This document shows, piece after piece, positions 55,631 to 64,000 of a stretch of DNA of 64,000 nt. The notes beneath the pieces are model-generated. The model had not been told where the DNA came from. It saw only the letters and a list, made by a program, of their open reading frames with translations, and did not search any database. This DNA is from Psychroflexus sp. ALD_RP9 (GTDB taxonomy: Bacteria > Bacteroidota > Bacteroidia > Flavobacteriales > Flavobacteriaceae). Each line of letters starts with the position of its first letter. Position 1 is the first letter of the stretch. The DNA is taken from positions 806,001-870,000 of the forward strand of contig NZ_CP062973.1 of the NCBI RefSeq assembly GCF_017311165.1. Reading direction: 5' to 3'. The position numbers were made by a program, and so were the translations under genes.

Positions 55631-56518
55631 ATGGAATTAGAAAAAAATATCGCTAAAGGTTCAAGTCGCTTAATCGAACTCGAGAGCGGTTTATTATTAA
55701 TAAGTATACAACACGACTTAAAAGAAGACATTTGTGTAAAGCATGACATAAGCAGTGATTTTATTCAATTTCACTTTTGCGTTAAAGGTAACCTCAAGTT
55801 TAATTTTAATGAAGGTCGTTATGCTCTAAATATAAAAGAAGATCAATCATTACTTTTGTATAACCCAAAACGTGAACTACCTATTAACCTTGAAACTGAT
55901 GGTCAAACTTGGTCGGTAAGTGTACTTATTTCTATTAAAAAATTACATACATTATTTTCAGCTGAAGCTAATTACATTGACTTTTTAACTGATGATAATA
56001 AAGATAAAAAATATTATAATGAACGCCCAATAACGCCTGCGATGGCCGTTGTATTAACACAAGTTCTAAATTTTAACTTACATCCCTCGATTAAAACCAT
56101 TTACTTAAAAGGCAAAATTTATGAGTTAATCGGCTTATATTTTAATCGACCTGAAGAAGCCGATATTGAGCAATGCCCATTCTTAGATGATGAAGATAAC
56201 GTTAAAAAAATAAAATTAGCTAAAGAAGTTGTTATCCAAAGAATGGCTGAACCTCCGTCACTTAATGCATTAGCAGAAGAAGTAGGCCTAAGCCTTAAAA
56301 AATTAAAAGAAGGTTTTAAAGAAATTTACGGTGATACAGTATTTTCATTCTTATTTGATTATAAAATGGATTATGCCAGAAAACTACTTGAAAAAGGACA
56401 GCACAACGTTAACGAAGCTGGTCTAGCAGTTGGTTATTCAACTGCAAGCCATTTTATTGCTGCATTTAAGAAAAAGTTCGGTACAACACCAAAAAAATAT
56501 ATTCAGAGTGAAAAATAA
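55631..56518 (+). CDS. AraC-family transcriptional regulator
   Basis: The 295-residue regulator has an N-terminal cupin-like ligand domain (about 1-130: FCVKGNLKFNFNEGRYALNI, QSLLLYNP) and a C-terminal pair of helix-turn-helix units at about 205-295 (PSLNALAEEVGLSLKKLKEGFKEIYG, AGLAVGYSTASHFIAAFKKKFGTTPKKY). The overall form resembles PchR-type AraC proteins, which respond to iron siderophores or iron status. CPFLDD at about 181-186 sits in the linker. It is divergent from hemACDE and precedes a histidine kinase and hemH, so control of heme synthesis is a fair inference. Confidence 0.9.
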   Translation: MELEKNIAKGSSRLIELESGLLLISIQHDLKEDICVKHDISSDFIQFHFCVKGNLKFNFNEGRYALNIKEDQSLLLYNPKRELPINLETDGQTWSVSVLISIKKLHTLFSAEANYIDFLTDDNKDKKYYNERPITPAMAVVLTQVLNFNLHPSIKTIYLKGKIYELIGLYFNRPEEADIEQCPFLDDEDNVKKIKLAKEVVIQRMAEPPSLNALAEEVGLSLKKLKEGFKEIYGDTVFSFLFDYKMDYARKLLEKGQHNVNEAGLAVGYSTASHFIAAFKKKFGTTPKKYIQSEK

Positions 56519-56536
56519 ACTTTAAGTAATCATACT

Positions 56537-57589
56537 ATGAAGATTTATAATTTTATCAATCGAATTGGCTTTAAAAAATCTTACGCTAGCAAATTTTTAT
56601 TTATCGCTTTTTTAGGAACTCACATTCCTCTTATAGGAATTGTTTTATTTGTTTTATTTTCTCCTCGGGAAAATCTAAATCCAACGATTGTAATCACTAG
56701 TATTTTAATTTTTACGCTAATTGCTGCTATTTTAACGATGATCGCTCTCAACAAACTTTTAGACCCTATTAAAATAGCAACAAAAGCCATGAATACTTAC
56801 AGCTTTAATAATACTATTATTGATGTTCCGAAAAACTACACAGATGAAGCTGGTGTTTTACTTAATAAAATTCATGCCTCTTTAAACCAAATCGAAAATT
56901 TATCTCAAGAACGTCAAAACTTCACAAGTATGATCTCTCATGATTTAAGGAGTCCATTATCATCAATGGTAGCTATTGCTGAAGTTATTAAGCATGAAAC
57001 AAAGGATAAAAAAATTATCGAATATTCAAACATGCTTAATGAATTAGGAGAAAATGCGCTTAATATGATCAAATCTATTTTAGAAGTTATAGAATCTAAA
57101 AACTTCAAAATAGAGCCTAACGAAATGCAAGAAGTTAATACGATTACACTTATTGAGAAACAACTTGTAAATTTTAAACCACTCTTAAAAGACAAAAATA
57201 TTTCAGTTTATATAAATGAATTAACTAAAAATACTTCAATGTATGTTTCGCCGAAACTAATAGCTAGTGTTATTCAAAATTTAATTTCAAATGCAATTAA
57301 ATTCAGTTATAAAGACTCTAAAATAAATATTAATATTGAAGATAAAAAAAATCAACTCATGGTTAGTTTTACAGATTGTGGTATTGGTTTTAATCAAGAA
57401 AAATCTAACAAGTTATTCAAAAAATTTACCTCGGCTAGCCAAAAAGGGACCTCTAACGAAGACAGTAGTGGTATAGGATTATTTTTAAGTAAAACAATTA
57501 TTGAAAAACATGGTGGAGAACTCATAGCATTTAGTAAAGGCCAAAACAAAGGCGCTACCTTTACCATAAAATTACCCCACAAAGAATAG
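56537..57589 (+). CDS. Sensor histidine kinase
   Basis: The 350-residue kinase has two transmembrane helices (about 20-41 and 50-71) with only a short extracytoplasmic turn, so it probably senses a membrane or cytoplasmic signal. A HAMP-like linker (72-122) is followed by HisKA with the phosphorylated His135 in SMISHDLRSPLSS. The ATPase domain has N-box NLISNAIKFSY, G1 DCGIGF and G2 GIGLFLSK. No response regulator is adjacent. It starts 18 bases after the AraC-type gene, suggesting cotranscription. Confidence 0.92.
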   Translation: MKIYNFINRIGFKKSYASKFLFIAFLGTHIPLIGIVLFVLFSPRENLNPTIVITSILIFTLIAAILTMIALNKLLDPIKIATKAMNTYSFNNTIIDVPKNYTDEAGVLLNKIHASLNQIENLSQERQNFTSMISHDLRSPLSSMVAIAEVIKHETKDKKIIEYSNMLNELGENALNMIKSILEVIESKNFKIEPNEMQEVNTITLIEKQLVNFKPLLKDKNISVYINELTKNTSMYVSPKLIASVIQNLISNAIKFSYKDSKININIEDKKNQLMVSFTDCGIGFNQEKSNKLFKKFTSASQKGTSNEDSSGIGLFLSKTIIEKHGGELIAFSKGQNKGATFTIKLPHKE

Positions 57590-57678
57590 AGTCTTTTAAA
57601 ATCATCTTAAGATTTGATAAGTAAATCGAATAAAATGAAAATAAGCACTTACTTTTGATTTTCAATAAAATTGAAGTT

Positions 57679-58719
57679 ATGAAAGGAGTTTTACTTGTAA
57701 ATTTAGGATCACCAAAATCAACCAAACCTAAGGATGTTAAAACCTACTTAGGTGAATTTTTAATGGATGAGCGTGTTATTGACCTCCCAAAATTTTTACG
57801 TACCATTTTAGTAAAAGGCATCATTCTCAATACTAGACCAAAACAATCAGCGAAAGCTTATGCTAAAATTTGGTGGGATGAAGGTTCTCCTCTAATTGTA
57901 CTTTCTGAACGCTTACAGCAAAAAGTAGACGACATGACGAGTGTTCCTATTTCATTAGCTATGCGTTATGGTGAACCTTCAATAAAAAATGGTTTACAAG
58001 AACTTTATGACCAAGGCGTTACAGAAGTTTTACTCGTTCCACTTTATCCGCAATATGCAATGGCAACGACCGAAACAATTATCGTGCTCGCTGAAGAATT
58101 AAGAGATCAATTTTTTCCCAACATAAATTTTACAGTTGTACCTCCATTTTACAACCATCCTGACTATGTTACTGTTTTAGCTAGAAGTATTGCGGATCAA
58201 TTAGACCATGTTGACTATGAACACTTACTGTTTAGTTATCATGGAGTTCCTGAAAGACACATTAGAAAAAGTGACATTACTAAAAGTCACTGCAAAATAG
58301 ATGGTTCTTGCTGTCAGACACCTTCAAAAGCACATCAATTTTGTTATCGCCATCAATGTTATGAAACAACACGTTTAGTTGGTGAAAAATTAGGCTTAAA
58401 AGAAGGTACATTTAGCACCAGTTTTCAGTCTAGATTAGGCTTTGACCCATGGTTAAAACCATACACAGACCGTACAATTGAAAAACTTGCAAAAAGTGGT
58501 ATTAAAAAAATGGCCATTGCAACACCTGCTTTTGTCTCTGATTGTCTAGAAACCTTAGAGGAAATTGCGATGGAAGGTGAAGAAATTTTTCATGAAAATG
58601 GTGGAGAAGAATTTAATTTTATACCATGTATTAATGATCGTCAAGATTGGGTTAAAACCCTCAGTAGGTGGATTGATGAATGGGCTAACCAACCCGTAAA
58701 AGACACAAAAGCATCATAA
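57679..58719 (+). CDS. hemH: Ferrochelatase with internal cysteine cluster
   Basis: HemH inserts iron into protoporphyrin IX. I chose the ATG at 57679 (MKGVLLVNLGSP, 346 residues) over an ATG-like extension at 57655, since the family starts at GVLLVNLGSP. The catalytic His188 lies in FSYHGVPERHIRKSD, and later QSRLGFDPWLKPYT and PAFVSDCLETLEEI are typical. Between them are five cysteines (Cys205, 211, 212, 222, 227; CKIDGSCC...FCYRHQC). This arrangement could hold a [2Fe-2S] cluster, as in some bacterial ferrochelatases. It is 89 bases after the kinase gene and six before a MATE gene. Confidence 0.94.
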   Translation: MKGVLLVNLGSPKSTKPKDVKTYLGEFLMDERVIDLPKFLRTILVKGIILNTRPKQSAKAYAKIWWDEGSPLIVLSERLQQKVDDMTSVPISLAMRYGEPSIKNGLQELYDQGVTEVLLVPLYPQYAMATTETIIVLAEELRDQFFPNINFTVVPPFYNHPDYVTVLARSIADQLDHVDYEHLLFSYHGVPERHIRKSDITKSHCKIDGSCCQTPSKAHQFCYRHQCYETTRLVGEKLGLKEGTFSTSFQSRLGFDPWLKPYTDRTIEKLAKSGIKKMAIATPAFVSDCLETLEEIAMEGEEIFHENGGEEFNFIPCINDRQDWVKTLSRWIDEWANQPVKDTKAS

Positions 58720-58725
58720 CTTTTC

Positions 58726-60096
58726 ATGGCTAAATCAAATGCTGAAGAACTAGGTCAGGCGCCAATAAGTAAACTATTAATTAAGCAGGCTGTACCAGCT
58801 TCTATAGGCATTTTAGTCATGTCTATTAATATTTTAGTTGATACTATTTTTGTTGGCAACTGGATTGGTTCAACAGCTATTGCTGCCATTAATGTGGTTT
58901 TGCCTGTTTCTTTTTTTATTGCTGCACTTGGTCTAGCCATCGGTATCGGTGGCTCTTCAATTATATCGCGAGCACTTGGTGCTAAAAAGTATCATAAAGC
59001 AATTACTACTTTTGGAAATCAAATCAGCATTACTTTGGTTTTAACCTTAAGTATGGCTGCTTTGGGCTTGATTTTTATTAATCAACTTATTCCTCTATTC
59101 GGTGGTAAAGGTGAAATTTTTGAGCCAGCTAAGATTTATTACCGTGTAGTTGTTATTGGCGTACCCATTTTAGCCTTGGCGATGATGGGAAATACTGTGA
59201 TTAGAGCCGAAGGTAAACCAAAATTTGCGATGGTTGCTATGATTATTCCGTCGGTTGGTAATCTTATAATGGACTATTTGTTCATAAACATCCTCGACTA
59301 CGGAATGTTAGGAGCAGCCTGGGCAACCACAGGTTCATATGCATTATGTCTTAGCTATATCGTATGGTTTTTTTATTCTAAAAATTCACAACTCAGACTG
59401 AAGTTATCAAACTTAGGGTTTAAAAAATCAATCTTAAATGAAATCAGTAGCCTTGGCTTTGTTACACTTTCTAGACAAGCGGTCGTTAGTGTAACCTACT
59501 TAATTTTAAATAATATTTTATTTGATTTAGGAGGCGAAAATGCTGTTACTAGCTATGCTATTATTGCGAGAATGCTAATGTTTGCTTTATTCCCTGTTTT
59601 AGGAGTAACACAAGGGTTTCTGCCAATATCTGGTTATAATTATGGCGCAAATAATTTCAGTAGAGTTCGTGAAAGCATTAACACCGCAATACTTTATGCC
59701 ACTGGTTTAGGTATATTGGTTTTTGCCTTTATTATGTTTTTTTCAGAAGAAATTGTAAACGTTTTTACTTCTAATCATACAATTCTTGAACAAGCACCTA
59801 ATGCTATGCGTTGGGTTTTTGCTGCTGTACCCATTATTGCTGTACAACTTATAGGTTCGGCTTATTTTCAGGCCATTGGTAAAGCCATCCCAGCCTTATT
59901 GCTCACTTTATCACGTCAAGGATTTTGTTTTATTCCGTTGGTATTAATATTACCTCAATTTTATGGTGAATTTGGTGTATGGATTGCGTTCCCTTTAGCC
60001 GATATGTTGTCTACAATTATTACAGCAATTTATTTAAATCGAGAGATTAAGAAAAACTTGATTCCTGAAAATAATAACAATCGAGTTAAAAACTGA
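58726..60096 (+). CDS. MATE-family efflux transporter
   Basis: The 456-residue inner-membrane antiporter has 12 predicted helices in two MatE repeats. Typical stretches are KLLIKQAVPASIGILVMSINILVDTIFVGNWIG at the start, GIGGSSIISRALGAKKYHKA after helix 2, and the second repeat's GVTQGFLPISGYNYGANNFSRVRESINTA. It uses Na+ or H+ to expel cationic compounds; the substrate is unknown. It starts six bases after hemH, so it is probably cotranscribed. Export of porphyrins or a heme-related toxic compound is a possibility but only from position. Confidence 0.93.
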   Translation: MAKSNAEELGQAPISKLLIKQAVPASIGILVMSINILVDTIFVGNWIGSTAIAAINVVLPVSFFIAALGLAIGIGGSSIISRALGAKKYHKAITTFGNQISITLVLTLSMAALGLIFINQLIPLFGGKGEIFEPAKIYYRVVVIGVPILALAMMGNTVIRAEGKPKFAMVAMIIPSVGNLIMDYLFINILDYGMLGAAWATTGSYALCLSYIVWFFYSKNSQLRLKLSNLGFKKSILNEISSLGFVTLSRQAVVSVTYLILNNILFDLGGENAVTSYAIIARMLMFALFPVLGVTQGFLPISGYNYGANNFSRVRESINTAILYATGLGILVFAFIMFFSEEIVNVFTSNHTILEQAPNAMRWVFAAVPIIAVQLIGSAYFQAIGKAIPALLLTLSRQGFCFIPLVLILPQFYGEFGVWIAFPLADMLSTIITAIYLNREIKKNLIPENNNNRVKN

Positions 60097-60166
60097 TGCA
60101 ACTTTAGTGTAAATACTTCAAAAAATCTTGCTACTTAAAGGTTTGGTAAGTTCTATAATTTAGGTT

Positions 60167-60928
60167 TTAAATTTTTTTAAAAGCCTTGGTACTTATCCAA
60201 ATTTTAGTTCCATCAGCTAATTGAACCTCTTGATAATTATTAAATTTTGAGAGTAACTTGACCTTGGTTCCTTCATGTAACGTAAGTACTTGACTACTTC
60301 GAGCATTTGGTTCTGCCAAGGCTGGTACTTCTTCACTTAAAATAATTGCATACTGCTGACTTTGTTGAAGATGATCTAGGCGATATGCTTGAGAAAAACT
60401 TATAGCTGCAAGTACCAAAAAAACTATAAATCCCGTAAAAAATAGTCGTTTTGTAAAGGTCTTGGTACTAAAAACATAAGCCAGAAAAGCGAAGAACATT
60501 AGTGCTGCTAAACTCACAACAAGGTAACTCCATTGGTCTACTGAAAATAAAAAATTAAACTTATCAATATAGATTTGTAATTGAGATTTTTCTATACTTT
60601 GTATCTCATCAACCGTTAATGAGTTTGCATAGGCTAAATTTTCTTGAAAAGAAACCTGATTAGGTTTTAATTTTAAAGCCTTTTCATAATGTAAAATTGC
60701 CTGACCTAAATTATTTTGCTTTAACTCTGTATTAGCTAAATTGAAATGTAATTCAGCTGAAACTGAATCTAGCTCTAAAATACTTCTATACAATTCTGCC
60801 GCTTTCTCATATTTAGCATTATTATAGGCTTCATTTGCTTTATTAAAACGTTCTTGTACACTGGTGTTCTGAGCTGAAAAAGACAAACTCATTAATAAAA
60901 ACACCGCTAAAACTAATTGTTTTTTCAT
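60167..60928 (-). CDS. batE: Aerotolerance protein BatE (TPR and SH3 domains)
   Basis: The 253-residue protein has a signal peptide (ending SFSAQ), three TPR units (about 27-105: FNKANEAYNNAKYEKAAELYRSILEL, AELHFNLANTELKQNNLGQAILHYEKALKL), two transmembrane helices (about 133-152 and 162-180) and a C-terminal bacterial SH3 domain (VPALAEPNARSSQVLTLHEGTKVKLL). This order is typical of BatE. It ends the batB-batC-batD-batE run, one base after batD, and probably works with those membrane proteins in the periplasm. The molecular function of Bat proteins is unsettled. Confidence 0.88.
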   Translation of the reverse strand: MKKQLVLAVFLLMSLSFSAQNTSVQERFNKANEAYNNAKYEKAAELYRSILELDSVSAELHFNLANTELKQNNLGQAILHYEKALKLKPNQVSFQENLAYANSLTVDEIQSIEKSQLQIYIDKFNFLFSVDQWSYLVVSLAALMFFAFLAYVFSTKTFTKRLFFTGFIVFLVLAAISFSQAYRLDHLQQSQQYAIILSEEVPALAEPNARSSQVLTLHEGTKVKLLSKFNNYQEVQLADGTKIWISTKAFKKI

Positions 60929-60929
60929 G

Positions 60930-62708
60930 CTATAATTGTTTGTCTATATTAGAGATTAATTCTGTAGCTTGATTATAATCAGTTTGCATATCTTGATTAG
61001 CTGCCGAGGCATAACGTGCTAATTCACACTTTTCAATTAAATTAATCAAAGCTTCAATTTCGTTCTCATTAACTTGTTGTTCACTTAACTTATCACGCAA
61101 ACTTTCTTTAGTTAAATCTTGCGTTTCAATACGTAACTTAGCTTTTAAAAATTTATGTAAGGCTAATTCTAAATTCATATAAAAAGCCTCACTTGTGCCA
61201 ATTGATTGCTTTGCGCCACTTAAATATCGTTTAGCTAGTTTATTAGCTCGTTTATGATCTGTATTAATTTGACCAAATTTAGGTTGAATAATTTTTTTAA
61301 GAATTATAGCTAAAGGAATACCAATTATTGAAATTATAATCAGTAGCCAAAACCAAAATGAATTATAAAACCTATTTGAATTGATGGCTGAAAACTCTGT
61401 TTCAAGTTCAATAAAATTGAAGGTGTTAGTTGTAGAAATAATATTTTTAGTTCCTGGTGAAGCTATTGTATTTCCCGTTGAAGTAGCTGGTGAGCTATTG
61501 GCTGAAGCAAGATTAGGATTAGGTTTAACATTAATAAATTGAGATTTGCTTGATAAAGTTTTATAAACTTCTTCAGAAGGATCAAAATAAGAAAACTGAA
61601 CTGGATTAATTTCTAAACTTCCAGCTACATTAGGTACAATGGTATAATTGTCGGTAATTTGACCACGCAAACCTGATAATCTTGTACTAACTTTTTCGTC
61701 ATGCTCAGGATCATAAACATCTACAGAAGATGGAAATTTAGGCTTTGGTAAAGAAAACAACCTTAAGTTACCACTACCTGAAACTTTAACTTCATAACTT
61801 AAAGATTCACTAGCTAAAAGTTCAGTTTTACTAAGGCTTGTATTTAAACTAAATTTACCAACTGCTCCAGAAAAATTAGCTGGCTTATTAGCTTCAGGTA
61901 AAGCTTTAACATCTATGGTTTTAGCCTTTGCAGAAATGGTGCGTTCGACAACATCATACAAACGACGCCCAAAAAAATCTCTTCTATTACTAGGTACTTC
62001 AACCGAAACTGATAATGATAAAGGTTCAATTGTTAATTTCCCACTTTTTTGAGGATATAAAACAGTCTTTCTTAACTCAACATAACGATAGTTACTTCCA
62101 CCGTAAGTGCCTTGTTTAACTTCAGGTTGGTCAATTTCAATAATTTGACTCCAAAAATTGTTGTACTTCGGTTCATCAAGGCTTCTCCAATTGCGAACAT
62201 TAGTGGTTTGGTTAACATACAATTTGTAGACTACAGAAATACCTTCGTTTACATAAGGCTTGTAATCACTAACTTCAGCTACTAAATGAATTGCATCAGA
62301 TAAATCGATTCGGTTGCCATTACCATCATCAGGGTTATCGACTGCTGCAGTAACCTCAATATTGATTGGTGAGGTTTTATATACTTGACCTTGAACTTCA
62401 ATTTCAGCTTGACCAATGGTTAGTTGACCACGTTTCATAGGTTGTATGAAGTAAGTGTAAGTTTTAGAAAATGAACTTTCACCATTCACCCATTGCTGCT
62501 TTACTGATTGTCCTGGACCGGCAATACGTTTAAAGCCTTCAAAATCTGGTGCTATAAAATTATCGCCATCTTTATTGACTTCAAACTCAACTTTAATTCG
62601 TTCATTAATTCCTACTTTTTCTCGACTTGCTTTGGCAACAAATGTAACTTGTGCCGACATATAAGTGACGAATAACAAACTGAATATGAAACTGATTTTC
62701 TTTAACAT
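60930..62708 (-). CDS. batD: Aerotolerance protein BatD
   Basis: The 592-residue protein has a signal peptide (ending TYMSAQ), a large periplasmic region (20-445) with repeated beta-sandwich units (VTFVAKASREKVGINERIKVEFEVN, FKRIAGPGQSVKQQWVNGESSFSKTYTYFIQPMKRG), one transmembrane helix near 448-468, and a cytoplasmic helical tail (470-592). This architecture is BatD. A Ser/Thr/Asn-rich linker at about 405-425 precedes the helix. It is linked by one base to both batC and batE. Confidence 0.92.
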   Translation of the reverse strand: MLKKISFIFSLLFVTYMSAQVTFVAKASREKVGINERIKVEFEVNKDGDNFIAPDFEGFKRIAGPGQSVKQQWVNGESSFSKTYTYFIQPMKRGQLTIGQAEIEVQGQVYKTSPINIEVTAAVDNPDDGNGNRIDLSDAIHLVAEVSDYKPYVNEGISVVYKLYVNQTTNVRNWRSLDEPKYNNFWSQIIEIDQPEVKQGTYGGSNYRYVELRKTVLYPQKSGKLTIEPLSLSVSVEVPSNRRDFFGRRLYDVVERTISAKAKTIDVKALPEANKPANFSGAVGKFSLNTSLSKTELLASESLSYEVKVSGSGNLRLFSLPKPKFPSSVDVYDPEHDEKVSTRLSGLRGQITDNYTIVPNVAGSLEINPVQFSYFDPSEEVYKTLSSKSQFINVKPNPNLASANSSPATSTGNTIASPGTKNIISTTNTFNFIELETEFSAINSNRFYNSFWFWLLIIISIIGIPLAIILKKIIQPKFGQINTDHKRANKLAKRYLSGAKQSIGTSEAFYMNLELALHKFLKAKLRIETQDLTKESLRDKLSEQQVNENEIEALINLIEKCELARYASAANQDMQTDYNQATELISNIDKQL

Positions 62709-62709
62709 G

Positions 62710-63579
62710 CTACCAATCTTTTTCAGTTTTTACTTTAGATCCTTTTGCTTTTTTGGCATTTACTTTTTCCTGAATTTTATTTTCCTGGTTTTGAATAGCT
62801 TTTAATAAACGCTGAACCTGTTCAGGCGAAAGTTTACCCTTTTGGGGTTTTTGTTGTGGGTTATCTTTACCTTGGCCATCTTTAGATTTTTTTGGCTTAT
62901 TTGACTTTTTATCTTTATTCTGATTTCCGTCTTCTTGTTTGTTATCTTTTTGCTTGTCTTGATTGCCTTCTTTTTTATCCTGATCTTTTTGATCACCTTT
63001 ATCTTTTTGATCTTTTTTAGAATTATCGTCTTTAGATTGGTCTTTTTGGTCTTTTTTATTCTGGTCTTTATTTTGATCTTTTTTATCATCACCATCGCCA
63101 CCACCATCATTTTTTTCTTTCTTCAACTTTTCTTTAGCTAAGGCATAATTATAACGTGTTTCTTCATCGTTTGGATTATTACGTAAAGCATTTTTATAAG
63201 CTTCAACGGCAGCTTGGTATTTTTTTTCTTTCATAAATGTATTACCTAAATTATGAAAGGCTTTGTGCTTAATAGACTTATCGTCGGTACCTTCAATAGC
63301 ATCTAAAATTCGTTTTTGGGCAGATTTCACTTTATCGTTATCGATGTATAGATTTGCAAAATTATAGGCTGCTGTAGATTTACTGCTAGGTGTTGCTAAG
63401 GCTTTTCGGTAATCGGCTTCAGCATTAGCAAAATCGCCTTCTTTAGCTTTTTCGTATGCTTCTGCTAAAAGTCGTTTTTGAGTTTTAGAATTGGCTTTAC
63501 TTTGGGCAAAAACACCCATGAAGCTAAACGCAAAAAATAAAATTATAAGTTTAGTTAGATTTTTCATGATTGTTTTCAT
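62710..63579 (-). CDS. batC: Aerotolerance protein BatC (TPR protein with charged low-complexity tail)
   Basis: The 289-residue protein has a signal peptide (ending GVFAQ) and TPR units at about 35-150 (LLAEAYEKAKEGDFANAEADYRKAL, KAFHNLGNTFMKEKKYQAAVEAYKNALRNNPNDEETRYNYALAKEKL). A roughly 90-residue tract made almost only of Lys, Asp, Gln, Asn and Gly follows (about 155-245), then a short helical end. ATG codons at 63579 and 63567 are both possible; either overlaps the end of batB, which indicates coupling. The tract probably forms a disordered linker and makes antisense and shifted frames that are not genes. Confidence 0.9.
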   Translation of the reverse strand: MKTIMKNLTKLIILFFAFSFMGVFAQSKANSKTQKRLLAEAYEKAKEGDFANAEADYRKALATPSSKSTAAYNFANLYIDNDKVKSAQKRILDAIEGTDDKSIKHKAFHNLGNTFMKEKKYQAAVEAYKNALRNNPNDEETRYNYALAKEKLKKEKNDGGGDGDDKKDQNKDQNKKDQKDQSKDDNSKKDQKDKGDQKDQDKKEGNQDKQKDNKQEDGNQNKDKKSNKPKKSKDGQGKDNPQQKPQKGKLSPEQVQRLLKAIQNQENKIQEKVNAKKAKGSKVKTEKDW

Positions 63580-64000
63580 TAAAAAGATTCAACTTTTGTA
63601 TCCAAGCTGTTTTCTTATCGAAAACAAAACTTTCAATTATAATTAATAGAATTGCAAATCCTAAAAACCATTGAAATTGGCTTTTATAGTCGGCGTATTG
63701 TTTAGATTCAAATTCAGTTTTTTCTATTTCAGTTATGGCTTCGAATAATTGTTTTACCGCTTCTGTAGAATTTAAGCCAGAAATATATTTTCCATTTCCT
63801 ATTTTGGCGATATTTGACAGTGTTGTAGTATTTAACTTTGTAATAACTGTCTCGCCGTTTTGGTCTTTTTTATAGCTTAAAACACGACCATTTTCTTTAA
63901 GTGGAATTGGCGCGCCTTTTTGCGTACCAACACCGATAGTGTAGACTTTTATACCAGCTTCTGCCGCTTTTTTTGTAATCGCGTTAATATTAGTATCATG
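63551..64000 (-). CDS. batB: Aerotolerance protein BatB, C-terminal part (cut by window edge)
   Basis: A frame open from the window edge to a TAA at 63553-63551 encodes 149 residues. They match the end of a von Willebrand factor A protein of the BatA/BatB type: HDTNINAITKKAAEAGIKVYTIGVGTQKGAPIPL (last VWA strands and helix), NGRVLSYKKDQNGETVITKLNTTTLSNIAKIGNGKYI, then a transmembrane helix (WFLGFAILLIIIESFVF) and a short cytoplasmic tail. The C-terminal single helix fits BatB. Its end overlaps the batC start by 29 bases (17 if batC begins at 63567). The N-terminal helices and the MIDAS site lie outside the window. Confidence 0.88.
   Translation of the reverse strand, partial: HDTNINAITKKAAEAGIKVYTIGVGTQKGAPIPLKENGRVLSYKKDQNGETVITKLNTTTLSNIAKIGNGKYISGLNSTEAVKQLFEAITEIEKTEFESKQYADYKSQFQWFLGFAILLIIIESFVFDKKTAWIQKLNLFNENNHEKSN

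Noticed and set aside
62802..63141. Lysine/isoleucine-rich minus frame (62802-63110) and a hydrophobic plus frame (62935-63141) over batC.
   Set aside because: Both are frame-shifted or antisense readings of the low-complexity Lys/Asp/Gln tract and show no independent start or family match.

Overview
The window is a contiguous, gene-dense stretch of chromosome from a member of the Bacteroidota, almost certainly Flavobacteriaceae. The evidence is its AT-rich composition, promoter boxes of the TTTG-N19-TAnnTTTG type, near absence of Shine-Dalgarno sequences, the batBCDE aerotolerance genes, a DUF4270 lipoprotein, a DUF4254 protein, a PG0541-type transporter protein, panC/panD order, and an atpDC pair separated from the other ATP synthase genes. 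Nearly all genes look like core housekeeping genes. I see no integrase, transposase, phage gene, toxin-antitoxin pair, CRISPR array or rRNA. No gene-free stretch exceeds 300 bases; the longest gaps (22975-23181 and 55432-55630) are divergent promoter regions. The genus cannot be fixed from this.

Layout. 1-1390: start of glnS (minus, cut by the window edge), folB and tRNA-Cys. 1463-15931: a minus-strand block holding an AddA-like helicase-nuclease, kbl, an OmpA-family protein, an AddB-like nuclease, recJ, a LysE-type exporter and sdhCAB. 16084-22974: sodA, a glycosyltransferase with DUF4254, a beta-barrel protein, a DtxR-family regulator coupled to a ZIP metal transporter, DUF2721, a secreted ankyrin protein and a peroxiredoxin. 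23182-29274: a five-gene RND efflux operon with two small accessory proteins. 29283-35579: panC, panD, a flippase-like membrane protein, a degenerate esterase, radA and a lytic transglycosylase, all minus. 35679-41843: a half-length glycogen-synthase-like protein, a DUF4270 lipoprotein, glmS and atpDC. 41893-49503: cvpA-like, pheS with two small unknown genes, then yicC-gmk-nadD-gpsA-EamA, and lpxB. 49560-58719: a secreted protein, scoAB, hemACDE, and divergently an AraC regulator, a histidine kinase and hemH. 58726-64000: a MATE transporter and batE-batD-batC-batB (cut by the window edge).

How the genes work together. Heme synthesis (hemA, C, D, E, H) and the heme-using succinate dehydrogenase fit an aerobic respiring cell. 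SodA, a 1-Cys peroxiredoxin and a perfect PerR/Fur-type 7-1-7 box beside the hem genes point to joint control of heme and oxidative stress. AddA-like, AddB-like, RecJ and RadA form a recombination-repair set. LpxB, the GT9 enzyme, GlmS, the transglycosylase and the flippase-like protein serve the envelope.

I found no convincing whole new system. The best leads are the PerR/Fur-like box in the hemA/araC region; the stand-alone half glycogen synthase with a degenerate substrate motif next to DUF4270; the small unknown gene abutting pheS; an esterase that has lost its nucleophile; and two dyads at the DtxR-family promoter.
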